Assembly: GCA_030770425.1 (NCBI GenBank)
Contig: JASJFT010000012.1
Location: 372,001-436,000, forward strand
Length of the DNA stretch: 64,000 nt
Direction of reading: 5' to 3'
Origin: Darksidea phi
Taxonomy: Eukaryota; Ascomycota; Dothideomycetes; Pleosporales; Lentitheciaceae
In this document: piece after piece, positions 1-11,019 of the stretch
Layout of the letters: every line of letters begins with the position of its first letter
Position numbering within the stretch: position 1 is the stretch's first letter
Made by a program: the position numbers and the translations under genes
The notes under the pieces: generated by a model
The model's input: only the letters and a program-made list of their open reading frames with translations
What the model was told of the DNA's origin: nothing
Databases searched by the model: none

Positions 1-2839
1 ATAGCGGAATACGCCGCGCAAATAGCGCCACTTACGGACTGCGAAATGGCGGATCGAGACTGCGACTGGAGGTAATATTAGCCCGGAGCGTACGAACCAC
101 CGCCGATAGTTCGACGAAGCCGGCGAGTGTATGGGAAGAGGGAAAGGAAGAAGAAGGGCGGAAGGGGGTTTGGGGCCGCGAGAAGTGGGGGTTTTGCGAA
201 TAATTAGGGAAGGCGCCACCCACAAACTTGATCTAATTCCTCTAGGGTGTACAGCTTTGTCTCGCGGCAGAGGAAGTATATCATCCCCATTGCAAGAACG
301 TTAAGTGCACTGGCACAATACATATTAGTCAGCTCGTCTTCTTTCGCGTGCCTCTCGAAGGGACGATGGACGTTGCAGGTGAGACTCACGCAAAGGTAAC
401 AAGAGTGTAATTTGGCCCGTAGACCCCCTCCAAACGTTTTTTGAAGTAGCTGTTCATGACGGGGTATAGGATAGCGAGGGCTCCGGCCCTAGAAGGGTCA
501 GCTCTGTTTGTTTTGCTGCCACCGCGCATGAGACGCGACCGGGGGTTGGACATGGGGAGCCGCTGAATGAGGACATACGAGAATAGGTTGATGGCGACCG
601 AAAATGACATTCCGAGCTCACGATGCGTAACGGGGAAAGCCTCGCTAGCGTACAAAAACGCGACGGGTCCTGTGTCTCCCGTCAGTCCCGGTCCTCATGT
701 CCCTTCGCCTCTCCCTCGGCCCCCACCTCCTTCGCGCCCCACGTATGCAAAGAAGACCAAGTGACTCACCTTGCGCAGGCGAATACGACGCCACAAACAA
801 GTACATGAAGGTCGCGATGACTCCTAAGCTAACACGTGTCTCGGGGATCATGTAGCTTAGTCCCGTCGCGAGCATGAAGACGAAGTTGGTCGGATATAGC
901 CAGAGTAGGAGGCGGCGACGGCCGAGGATGTCGGAATAGTAGAGGCCCAGTAGACCGGCACTATTGGAGAAGGGAAATCAGTGTTTGGATTGAGTCAAGC
1001 GGATTGGGGCTTCTACGAGAAGACAAGGGGATTAGAAAAAGGGGTAGGGTTTATAGAAGGGTCCGGGCGATGGACCGTTTTCATTTTTTGGGTTTTGGAC
1101 CAGAAAGGAAACGATCGAAGCAAGGAGCGGTTGAAGGTGGCGCTGAAGAAGGGGGGAAGCAAGGGGGACTTGCATCATATTAAGGAAGCCGATGCCTATG
1201 AGATTTAGTGAGTGCGATGCTCGAGGGATTGAAACTGAAAATTACGGAGCACGTACCCCACATGAGCCATAGTGAGGACGTCGCGCGGCCCGATGCGGTA
1301 TTTGCATTATCGGGGAAGAGGCCGAAGCCGAAAAAGACGATAACGTTGACTGCAATATCAGCATGGTGGACATAGAGAAGAGGTATGGAGGACGTACTAC
1401 CGCAGAGTTGCTGACCCTGATGCACTTCAGCTTCATTCCACACCGGAACAAAAGTAGAGGCAGCAGAGTCAGATGACCGAAAGCCCGGTTTGAGAGAGAA
1501 AATAGCAGCCTTCCGTCGGAAGGAACAGACTCTTGCCCAGAAAGAGGAGGTGAAGGGTACTTACTAACATGATCGTCGACGCTGCCACCGTCGCCGACCG
1601 ATTTCTCCTTCTTGAGAATAGCTGTACAAACCGCATTCCATATGTGGATCCTGTACAACCCGACCGAACTGTCAGCCGGTCATTCTTCCTTGCTCTCGCC
1701 CAAGGAGATGAAGAAAAAGAACCCACGATTCCCCCCTGTTTCAAGCAGGAGCTTCCTCTCGAGCCGGACCTGCGCGGCAATTGAGTAGAAGTCGCGGGCG
1801 GCCTGAATAGGGCGGTTACGGATGCGAGTTAGGGTATCGTAGGCTTCGCGGTAGCGGCCTTGAGTTGTTCGTCAGCAAGCTCCCTCGAGGAAAATTGGCG
1901 ACTACGGGTGGGGAGGGTACGGGACCTTTCTTGATCTGCCACCGTGGCGACTCCACGCAGAACCAGTAGATGGCCATGAGCGGCAGCGACAGGATGAAGG
2001 GTGATCCGATCTGGTATCTCCATGCGTCCTTCCCCTTGTCGTTCGCGACCAGGGCGGCCGTGTACCCCCTGTGGACTAGTCAGCTCCAAACCATGCCTCC
2101 CCTCGTTTCAAAACGCGGGGCGAAAGCAGCAATTAGGAAACACCAACATCCAAATCCCACCGGCCACGCATATTTGCCACGCACCCATGACTAGCGACCC
2201 TCTGATGCTCGGGGGTGAAATCTCGGAAGCGAGGATCGGGGCTACGCTCGCTTTCAACCCCATGGAGACACCCGTGATCCCGCGACAAATCAGGACATGC
2301 CACCATTGCTGTCCCAAGCCGGCCCCCAGCGCTGCAAAAAGGTTCACCACGGCCGCAGCGAGAAGCGGCCCACGCCGGCCATAGCGCTCGTTCAGCGGCT
2401 CGCTGAGCCAGCACCCCACCAGCGCGGCGATGAAGTACGGGCTCGAAACTACCAGGCCAAGATGCCAGTCGTCCAGCTCAAACCATCCCTCGTTCCCGGG
2501 CGCAAAAGCCGCCTGCGACCAGCCTTGCAGCACCGCCGCTGCGGAGCACGCGGCCAGCGAATTCCACAGCTTCGCCGGATGGTGGTACGGCCTCTCGTTC
2601 TCGTCGCGGAGGGCGGTGAGGTCGGCTAACGCGAGCCGTTCGGTGTTCTGAGGCGCGTGCGGGGCGCGAGCGAGTTCAGCGCCTTCGCGTAGGAGGGGGC
2701 CTAGGTCAGCGAGGCCGTGCTGTGTGATGAAGGCTCTGACTTCGGTTTCGAGATCCTCGGCGGAGAGGGAGCGGATTGGGTGTTGGAGGAAGCCGAGAGG
2801 AGGGGGGTGGGATGCATGGTGTTGCGAGTTCGCAGGTTG
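1..2839 (-). pseudogene. MFS sugar-type transporter, body of the gene (5' end cut off by retrotransposon)
   Basis: Product would be a 12-TM major facilitator of the sugar/quinate class in the plasma membrane. Reading leftward on the minus strand, the exons give family signatures in order: GRRGP after TM2 (about 2350), VESPRW (about 1945), QQLCGIN-VIVFFG spliced over a GTACGT...TTGCAG intron (about 1345-1392), ASEAFP-THRELG (about 640), and ETK-YTLEELDQV near 250. Introns are short and in phase; one near 2075-2130 joins WMLV to GYTAAL. I saw no stop or frameshift in the exons I read. The frame runs open through 2839 into the 5' target duplication and LTR and has no start codon here. The missing start and first 24 codons are at 10403-10474. 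The C-terminal exon below about 200 is unresolved and may run off the left edge. Function is lost or truncated by the insertion; the family call is firm, the substrate unknown. Confidence 0.85.
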
Positions 2840-2844
2840 GCTAA
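2840..2844. repeat. Target-site duplication, left copy (GCTAA)
   Basis: GCTAA immediately precedes the TGTCAG start of the 5' LTR and is repeated after the 3' LTR. Five bases is the usual duplication for Ty3/gypsy integrases. Confidence 0.9.
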
Positions 2845-3013
2845 TGTCAGGTGTCGGCCCCTAAGGGAGTCACCTGATAGCCTTATATATCTCCCGGGCG
2901 GATCGTACCCCAGAGGGGTAGCGATTCGTCTCGTCTACACCAGAATGCTACCATTTGCTCCCAACTAGGGAACTTATCCTCTACGTTGCCTTTTAAGAAC
3001 CCATTTCCTAACA
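2845..3013 (+). repeat. 5' LTR (169 bp)
   Basis: Identical to 10234-10402 except at 2976, 2995 and 3010. Each difference reads TpA here and TpG in the 3' copy, the complement of CpA-to-TpA. The third removes the G of the terminal CTGACA. All three changes are in the 40 bases nearest the RIP-mutated interior. Confidence 0.92.
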
Positions 3014-3299
3014 TTCGAATCGCTCCCCATACAAGGCAGCCTAGAGCGACGAAGTTGTCCAATACTACCGGAGCAAAGAACCAACGCCGCTGACACGGAC
3101 AGTGTTGCCGCCCGAGTATTACATCGGAGGCAGCGAATATCTCATACCCCAGCTCAATCCCATTCATCAACACTATCAGGCTAAATGGCTAAAAACATTC
3201 CAGAAAGCCCCACTCCGGACTAGATTGCGGCCGAACTCGCCCAACTACGCGAGTAGAAGTAAAATAAACTTAACAAGGCTATACTAGCCTAACTACGCG

Positions 3300-4200
3300 A
3301 AGAACGTAGGCGATATAAGGTAGGAGACCTTACGGCAATCTAACTAGAGGTTATTCCTCCCGTTAATACTCGAATAATAGCGCCGCCCCCTACGAACGGC
3401 CTTCTACGCCCGAAGGATCCCTATATATTTATAAAGAAGGATCGTCGGGATTATAACCTTTAGGTAGTAGATTACGAGGCCTATTTTATAGATAATCTAC
3501 AAAACTTCCTTTAAGAATATTAGAAGGTATCTTTTAGTACTCGTTATATTTCGGAAGAGCTTAAGACGTCTTAGAGGATAGAATAATAACGATAACTAGC
3601 CCTTAACCCTATATAGGAACTAACTTAGGAACGATTATTAAAGAAGATACTAGATACGCTAGGAACGGAACTAGAAAGAAAGTAACGGGTAATAGAAGCT
3701 CTTAAAAATTATAAATAGCGCCCTTATTAAAGTTCTACCGACCTTCTTAACTATATAAGACCTCTCTAGGAGGAGATCGATCAGGTATCCGAAAGTAATT
3801 AGGTCTTAGAGTTTTTTAACTACCTACTAGAGTAGATTAAGGATAATTTATTTTACTAGGACCCCGAAAGGCGATTAAGCGTCCGAGACTGTAAAGAGGC
3901 GGCTAACGCGAGTTAGCGTTGCTATTAATATAAGTAGGGAAAGCCTAAGACTAAACCTAAAGGAAAGAGGTAGAAATCCGACTAGGAAAATAACGGGGGC
4001 CTAGTAAAGACCCCGAAAAAGTTTAAGTAGGGTAAAGGGCGCCTATTAGGGCCTAAAAAGGATACTAAGCCTAATAGTAACGCTACTAGTTCTAGAGTAG
4101 TCTATTACTACTATAATAAGCCTAGATATATAAAACTAGACTACGAAGTATTTAAGAAGACTAAGACGACTAAAAAAGAGAGGTCGGAAAAAGCTACGGG
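3300..4200 (+). pseudogene. Gag remnant with CCHC zinc-knuckle relic
   Basis: Between RIP stops, one frame (codons starting at positions 2 mod 3) is readable at 3860-3892 and in a knuckle at about 4103-4145. There the C-x2-C-x4-H-x4-C spacing survives but Cys and His codons have become Tyr (TGT/CAT to TAT). A lysine-rich stretch sits between them (3940-4080). Borders are approximate and no start is assigned. Confidence 0.6.
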
Positions 4201-4249
4201 TCTAAAGAAATAATCTTCGCTCTTTTAGCCTATATAGACCTTATTAAGA

Positions 4250-7200
4250 AGATATCTAGAGAGGATCTAAGTTAACTATATAATATACTTTACCTAAAGT
4301 CTATAAAATTACTAACTATCCTTATAACGGTTAAGTCTAAAGATCTAGAGGTACTTATTAACCCGGGGTTATAGTTTAATCTCCTATCGGCTAAAGCTAT
4401 TAAGGAGATAGACTTAATAGTAGAACCCTTACCTAAACTCCTTACAGAGGCGGCTAATAGGTCTACTATAATAGTATACGGGATAACCGTTATTAATATA
4501 TATATTAAGGATATCCGTAGACGTATTTAGATATATAATTTATTATTTATAGTTATAGACCTTAATTAATATTCTATATACTTAGGGATACCGTAGATTA
4601 AAGTCTATAACCCGAAATTAAATTTCGTAACGAGGTAAATACGGTATTAGGGAACGCTAGATAAATCTACTAGTTAGTACTAGAAGGTAGTAACTAAATC
4701 TACTAAAGAGTTTAATAAAATGGTAAGAAGTCCCTTAGTAGACGTTTATACCGTTATTATTTATAATTTAGCCCTTTTAGATATAGTTTAAAGTCTACCA
4801 ACCTACTAGCCTAAATATTATACCGATATAGTAGACGTAGAATTAAAAGACTCCGTAACGGAGCTTCTAGACTATAGGCCTTACGATCTAAGTATAGATC
4901 TAGAACCTAGAGGGGTTCTATCTTATTAACTATTATATAACCTCTTAGCCTTAGAATTAGAGATATTAAGGAAGTATATTAATAAGTATCTAGCTAGAGA
5001 CTAGATTAGGTACTTAAAGTCCCCTACTAGAGTACTAATTCTCTTTATAAAGAAGAAAGATAGTAGCTTAAGGCTATATATAGACTATAGAGGTCTAAAT
5101 AAGATTACGATTAAAAATCATAGCCCTTTACCCCTAATCTAAGAATCTTTAGAATATTTAGCCTAGGTAAGGTAGTTTACTAAGCTTAACTTAAGCGAAG
5201 CTTACTACTAAGTCCGAATAAGAGAAGAGGACAAATAAAAGACTACCTTCTAAATACGTTATAGGTATTTTAAATATATAGTAATATCTTTTAGGCTAAT
5301 AAATACCCCGGCTACCTTCTAGGTCTATATTAACTATATTCTAGTAGGACTAGTAGATATAATGTATATTATATACCTCGATAATATTTTAATCTTCTCT
5401 AATACGGAGGAGGAATATAAGGTATATATTTAGAAAGTATTATAGAGATTACGTAAAGTAAAGCTTTTCTATAATCTAAAGAAGTACGAATAGTATACTA
5501 GGTCTATAGAATACCTAAGGTATCTAATTATACCCGAAGGAATCTCGATAGACCTAGAAAGGATTAAAATTATCTAAGAATAGTCTATACCCTATACTAT
5601 ACGCGATATTTATATATTTATCGGCTTTATAAACTATTATCGTCGTTTTATTAATAGATTTAGCCGAAAAGCGCTTCTACTTACCTAAATAATATAAAAG
5701 ACGCCCGGAGCTACCCGAACCGGGCGAGCTATAAGAAGGGAGGAAAGCTAACCCCTAGATATAGGTCTAGAGGGAAGAAAGGTATAGAACGAGCTAAAAG
5801 GCTTATTTACTACGATACCGATCCTTACTTATTTTAAGAGGGGACGAGAAACTAGGGTAGAGATTAATATCTTAAGAGACGTAATCGTAGATATATTAAG
5901 CTAATTAGTACCTAATAGTAATAGAAAGACCTAATAGAGGCCTATTAACTTCTACTTAAGAAAATTAGTTATAGCCGAGTATAATTATAATATATACGAC
6001 TAAGAACTTCTTATAATTATTAAAAGTTTAACCTATTAGAGATATTACCTTAATAGATAGTTTTTCGAAGTACTTACGGACTATAATAACCTAAAATAGT
6101 TTATAAAGACGAAATCTCTTAATTAATATTAAGTCTATTCCTATTTAGTACTATTAAAGTTCGATTTTATTATTAAATACCGATTAGGATCTATAAACCC
6201 GGCGGATAGACCCTTATATCGACCTAATTATATTATAGAGGTAAAAGAACTAGTATAAAAATAAAATAAGTTTTTTATTAAGCTAATATAAGATTTACTA
6301 AGTAGGAGTCTATAAAAGACTAGCGTTCTTATTACTACTATTACGCGAGCTATAACGGCCTAAGAAAAAACTAATAAAATAAAAAGAGCTATTTATTACT
6401 TTTAATATAAAGACTTAGCTTAGAAGGAGATAAAATACTATCGAAAGACGTCGACGAGGAAGAAAGAAGATAACTTAGAAATAGAGGAGAACTCCGACGA
6501 CCTAGATAACTTAATAGACGTCGAGAGTAACCTTAACGAAGAGTCGGAGGTAAATAAAGATATAGAAACTCCTATAGACTCTAAAGGTAATAAAACGTAC
6601 TAAAATAGACCTAAACGCCTTATAACGATAGAAGAAATAGCTATAGTAATTTAAGAGTACTACGATATCCCTCTATTTAACTATTTTAGCGTAATAAGAA
6701 TATTAGCTAAGCTATAGAGAAAATATATATAGACTAAAATAATAGAAGTAGTAAGAAAGTATATCTACGACTATATATACTATAATAAAGTAGTCGCCCG
6801 TCGTTATAAACTATACGGGCTATTATAACTATTACTAATCCCTAGTAGCCCTTAATAAGAGGTTACGATAGATTTTATTACTAAACTACCTCTAAGTAAA
6901 AATAATAGGGTAGTATACGACGCTATCCTAGTCGTAGTATATTATTTCTCTAAAATAGTATACTATATCCTAGCGTAAAGCGATTAGAATAGTATTAATT
7001 TAGTCTAAGCCTAGATCCGTAAGATTATCTAATTATATAGTACTCCTACTATAGTTCTATCCGATCGAGGTCTAATTATAAATACGAAGTATTAGAACTC
7101 TTTTAATTACTATTTAAACTTAAAAAGGGTTCTTACTTCTATATACTATCTATAAACTAATAGTTAAACCAAAAGATAGAATTAAACGCTAGAATAATAC

Positions 7201-7990
7201 CTAAGATACTATTATTACGTTAAATAAGATAATTAGGCGCTATAGATATTCTTAGTAGAGTTTATATATAATAATAGTATATATTCGACTATAAAGTAAA
7301 TACTATTCTATATCTATTACGGATTTACGCTATAAGGCGTAGATTAGCCTATTCGGCCGCTTAGCGACGGAGAATCGCCCCGTAGGTATATAATAGCTAC
7401 TAGATTAATTAAGATTAGGGCCGAATATACCCGAAAACTTAAGGCCGCTAATAAATACTAATAATAACTCTAAAATAAGAAAAGAATACCCCTTAAACTA
7501 GAGATAGGGGACTAAGTATACGTTTTAATACGCTACTTTAGATCTTATCGCCTAAAAAAGAAATTAGACTAGAAATACTTAGGCCTAGGTATAGTAATAG
7601 AAAAAATTAGAATAGTAGTCTACTAAGTAGACCTACTAGGTACCTTAGATATCTATCTAGTCTTTTATATATCCCTACTAGAACTATATAACCTAAAGGA
7701 ATCGCTACTATATCTAGAAGGCCTAGCTATAGATATACTCTAATAAGTAGGAGATAATATCTACGAAATTAATAAATTAATTAATAGAGAACGAGATAAA
7801 GACGGAAATTAGCGTTATCTAGTTTTTTAGAAAGGTTATCTACTAGAAGAGAACTCTTAGGAACCTAGTATAAATATAAGCGGAAATATACTTAAAATAT
7901 TCTATTTAAAGAAAGGAATCGCTCTAAGGCGCTAAAAGGCGCCTAAAAAGTCTAAAAAATAACCGCCGGGTCGTTAGTTACTAAGAAGGG
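4250..7990 (+). pseudogene. Pol remnant: protease, reverse transcriptase, RNase H, integrase, chromodomain
   Basis: A single frame (1 mod 3) links the parts. The protease-like site at about 4351-4400 reads NPG where an Asp is expected. RT motifs lie at about 5035-5440, with YLDN at 5374-5385 in place of YLDD. The integrase first Asp is at 6871 (DFITKLP context) and the second at about 7073 (SDRG context). The third acidic residue is changed to Lys at 7171-7173. The chromodomain at about 7755-7870 keeps the W-K-G-Y and E-E-N-S-W-E-P signature apart from stops in place of Trp. TAG and TAA codons are frequent, as expected from CAG, CAA and TGG codons under RIP. RNase H is assumed from position only. 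Confidence 0.85.
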
Positions 7991-7993
7991 GGA
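7983..7993 (+). other. Internal polypurine-tract-like site
   Basis: A purine run AAGAAGGGGGA resembles the tract at the 3' LTR and lies right where the pol frame ends and the antisense-ORF segment begins. It could be a central polypurine tract or a relic of an older 3' end. This is weak evidence by similarity only. Confidence 0.3.
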
Positions 7994-8469
7994 TAGTAAT
8001 AAATAGAAAAGCCTATTAAGAATAAAACTATTTTAATATACCTTCTACTATTAGTAATATATTTTAAGAAAAATATTTCTAAGTTAGATTTTCCCTAAGG
8101 CCGAAGGGCCTAGGGTTTTTACTAGTAGAAATATTCTTAGTAGTAGTTTAACGGTATTAAGAAAAGGAAGAGATAGTATAGTTAGTTATATTTAGTTATA
8201 AAAGGGTAAAGTTAGAGGTAATCGGTAAGATTATAACTACCTAAGAGCTAGAGTTTTCTAATATCCTACCGGACGAACTAGCTAGGCGTAAACCTATTCT
8301 AAACGCCGAAATTTATAGTCGGGTATTATAGAAAAGACCTACGTTATACCAAGTACCTTATTCCTTAAGGAAGAGGGATAAATTCCGCCTAAATATACCC
8401 GAAAAGGCCTAAAGTCGCTATATTATACTAAATAACTAGTAAGTAAAGTTAAAGGCCGTCTAATACTCC

Positions 8470-9620
8470 CGATTCTTCTTCGATTTCTAAGCGGAAGATA
8501 TATTATAGAAATTAGTACTATAAGCGCTATTAAACTCTTTAAGACGAGTAGCCTAGATCTAATAGCTACTACGAGGAATAGGTCGATTTGTATTACCACC
8601 GCGACTACGATTTAGTACTAAACTACGCCTAATAGGTACCCGCTCGCTATTAGAGGTAGATTCTTCCTCCCTCTTAGCCTTACGACGGTACTATTACTCT
8701 ATAGCCTTTTTACGGGCCTTCTTAAGCTTAAGATTAGTCTTAATAGTATATCGTAGATTACTAGGGGTCTAAATATACTAATTAGTACCTAAATATATCT
8801 AAAAGGTCCCTAATACTACTTATACGCTCTTTCTTAGGAGAAAGGAGATTAGAAGACTCGTTACTAGTCTTATTATTAGAATAGTTCCGTTTTAATTTCT
8901 TTTAGAGACTCTTATTATCTCGGTAACGACTATAGAATATAATACCCGTCTAAGTATACCGATTATCTAAAGTAAGAGCTCTATTATACCCTTAGAATTT
9001 ATCGGAGAATAAACTACCCCCTCTAGAGTATATTAGCTAAAAATCCGACTAAATATACCTAATAGTACCTAAAAGGAACCTACTTTTTTAAATCGGCTAT
9101 AAGCCGATTATATAGGCTTATTACTTCCTTATTAGCTTAACGACGCTACCCCTAGGTCGCTACGGTAGGTACTTCCTCCCGAGAATAGATAGAGGGTACC
9201 TAAGTAGCTAATATAGATAAGACGTCCTCTAGAGTACCTATAGTAGTAGAGTCGAAGGAAACTAGTATATTAGGGTCGGTATTAGTCTCTTTCTAGCGCG
9301 TAATAATACGCTCCTACTCCCTCTTATAGCGATGGTCGAGAACCTCCTAGTTAGGGCTTAAAACGATTTCGATTTAAGCCTCGATACGTTTAAGGCTACG
9401 AAGGTACTTTAGAGGAACCTAATAGGGTTAGTTATAATCTAAAAGCGCCTAAAAGCGCCTAAGGGCGACCTACTACGAAATAAGAAGACTATTTATATAA
9501 GTAATCCTTATAATACTTCTACCGGCGACCCTCGAACTTATAGGAGTCCTATTCGTTATCGTTCGGGTCGAAAAAGTACTACCGGGCTTAACTAATAACG
9601 TCTTCCTCTATTATAATAGT
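8470..9620 (-). pseudogene. Antisense open frame inside the retrotransposon, unknown product
   Basis: On the minus strand one frame stays readable from about 9620 to about 8770, broken only by TAG/TAA codons of the kind RIP makes. A second frame then carries on to about 8470. It encodes a basic, Lys/Arg- and Ser-rich protein; RRKAKREEE near 8680 is part of a charged helical stretch. There are no stops of non-RIP type in the first frame over roughly 280 codons, so this was probably a real gene of at least 350 codons before mutation. The frame change near 8770 may be an intron or an indel. I do not recognise the family. It sits after the chromodomain and before the 3' LTR. Confidence 0.55.
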
Positions 9621-10218
9621 AATATAGGAGATATACGGTAATTCGGTATATACGCCGTCCTTAAGGATAGCTTTAAGCCGATAGTCCCTAATAGAACGCT
9701 TCTTAGGAGTACTATCTATTCTAGGGGAGTTACGGAGCTAATTCGGGCGAAAAAGGAACTAAAGAGTATAAAAAGAGGAAATCTACGCCCGTTAGCGCCT
9801 AAATACGCCTAAAACTTCCTAGGGAAAGGATAGAATACTTACCTAGAAATGTAGTAAAGAGATATTAGGGAAAGAAAATAGAAGGTTAGACTGGGGATAT
9901 CTATAGTTAAGTACTAAGACTTCTGTTTACTACTAAGGTTATATAACCTACTAGCGCGGCGGCCGTATAACGTCCTACTAGTTAAGGTAAGAGAAAAGTG
10001 AAGCCCTCCTAAAAGCCTATATAGAGGTCCAATTCTAAGCCAAAATAGGCCCAAACGGGACCAAAAGAGGCTCGGGGGTAGTTTTCATCTCCAATAGGGT
10101 GCCAAGGTCGCTTATAGAACTGGCCCAGACCCGAGCAACTCTAGGATCAGCAGAGGGGCAAGAAATGGGCCAAACGGTGCCCGAAAAGGTTTTTTGGACT
10201 TCTCGGGTCGAGGAGTCC

Positions 10219-10230
10219 CAAGGAGGGGGA
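10219..10230 (+). other. Polypurine tract of the retrotransposon
   Basis: The purine-rich run ending AAGGAGGGGGA lies three bases before the TGTCAG start of the 3' LTR, the expected plus-strand primer site. Confidence 0.7.
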
Positions 10231-10233
10231 TAA

Positions 10234-10402
10234 TGTCAGGTGTCGGCCCCTAAGGGAGTCACCTGATAGCCTTATATATCTCCCGGGCGGATCGTACCCC
10301 AGAGGGGTAGCGATTCGTCTCGTCTACACCAGAATGCTACCATTTGCTCCCAACTAGGGAACTTGTCCTCTACGTTGCCTTTTGAGAACCCATTTCCTGA
10401 CA
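10234..10402 (+). repeat. 3' LTR (169 bp)
   Basis: Direct copy of 2845-3013 with intact TG...CA ends (TGTCAG...CTGACA). It is followed directly by the right GCTAA duplication at 10403-10407. Confidence 0.93.
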
Positions 10403-10474
10403 GCTAACGGGTTGGAGTGGAATGCCGTTCTGGGGAGGGGAGCCAACAGGCGCGATGTGATTGTGCGAGTTCAT
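10403..10474 (-). pseudogene. Detached first exon segment (codons 1-24) of the MFS transporter
   Basis: On the minus strand an ATG at 10474-10472 opens 24 codons (start MNSHNHIAPVG) and the last, AGC, ends exactly at 10403, the first base of the 3' target duplication. Removing the element and one GCTAA copy joins this in frame to CAA at 2839-2837, giving a continuous acidic/proline-rich N-terminus before TM1. This identifies the true start of the interrupted transporter. The promoter would lie in 10475-11000. Confidence 0.8.
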
Positions 10475-10613
10475 TTGACGGTTTGAATTGTGTGAGTGCT
10501 TGTCGGAGGCAGGTAGGTAGGACGGCTACGGTGCTTAAGTAGGCTGGGAGGAGGCTCATCCATCAGGCGAGGGCCTGCAGAATGGAAAAATACGAATCCC
10601 TTTGCGAAGAGTA

Positions 10614-10738
10614 CTCCATACGGAGTCCTGCAGTAGCGACTCTGCGAGGACGAGACAGCCGCAAGACAGTGAATAGGCGAATGGGTCGCGGGTGGCGGCC
10701 CTCCTCGCGCATCACTGGACGGAGTGCTCCGTACGGAG
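10614..10738. repeat. Small interval bounded by near-identical palindromes CTCC(A/G)TACGGAG
   Basis: The two palindromes and their flanks (AGTACTCC...GAG on the left, its inverse on the right) form terminal-inverted-repeat-like ends around about 125 bp. This could be a MITE-like insertion or a paired binding site for a dimeric factor. No target duplication is obvious. Confidence 0.35.
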
Positions 10739-10970
10739 TACTAGGCTGAGCAGGGCGAGTCAGGACCGCTTTGCCAGCCGGGGCTCTCATCTTCCCGGTT
10801 CGTGTTCGCGGTTTACAGTTTCCCCAGTGGAGGGCTATGGAGGGTTGTGGAGGCTGCACCGCAGGACACGATATCCAGTAGTGTATAGTACAATACAGCA
10901 TGGCACTCGCCACGCCCTCTGTTGCCCTCGCAGTCGGGCCGTGACGCCTCAGGCAACGACTGCGTTTCAA

Positions 10971-11019
10971 GTTATTCCGCGAGTTTGACGACGCGATGGC
11001 TGCTGCTCATTCGATAGAA
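10971..11019. repeat. Left arm of 49-bp inverted repeat flanking the ankyrin gene
   Basis: The reverse complement of this stretch matches 14481-14529 at 48 of 49 bases. Weaker, gapped similarity continues outward on the side away from the shared core (around TTGCCTGAGG). The right arm lies in RIP-type AT-rich sequence; the single mismatch is C here on that strand and T there, in CpA context. Confidence 0.75.

Larger units (their letters stand above)
2845..10402 (+). mobile_element. Ty3/gypsy LTR retrotransposon (chromovirus), RIP-inactivated
   Basis: The element is 7,558 bp. It has two 169-bp direct LTRs with TG...CA ends (the 5' copy ends TAACA after mutation) and a 5-bp target duplication GCTAA at 2840-2844 and 10403-10407. 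A purine tract lies just before the 3' LTR. Sense order is a Gag zinc knuckle, protease, reverse transcriptase, integrase core and a chromodomain after the integrase, which defines chromoviruses. From about 3300 to 9950 CA and TG dinucleotides are almost absent while CG is kept, the pattern of CpA-to-TpA RIP, leaving TAG/TAA stops everywhere. LTRs and about 280-440 bp of sequence next to them still contain CA/TG. No intact product is possible from this copy. The primer binding site just after 3013 was not matched to a tRNA. Confidence 0.95.

Noticed and set aside
1969..2630. Plus-strand frames opposite the MFS transporter
   Set aside because: The minus strand carries unmistakable transporter motifs; the plus frames have none.
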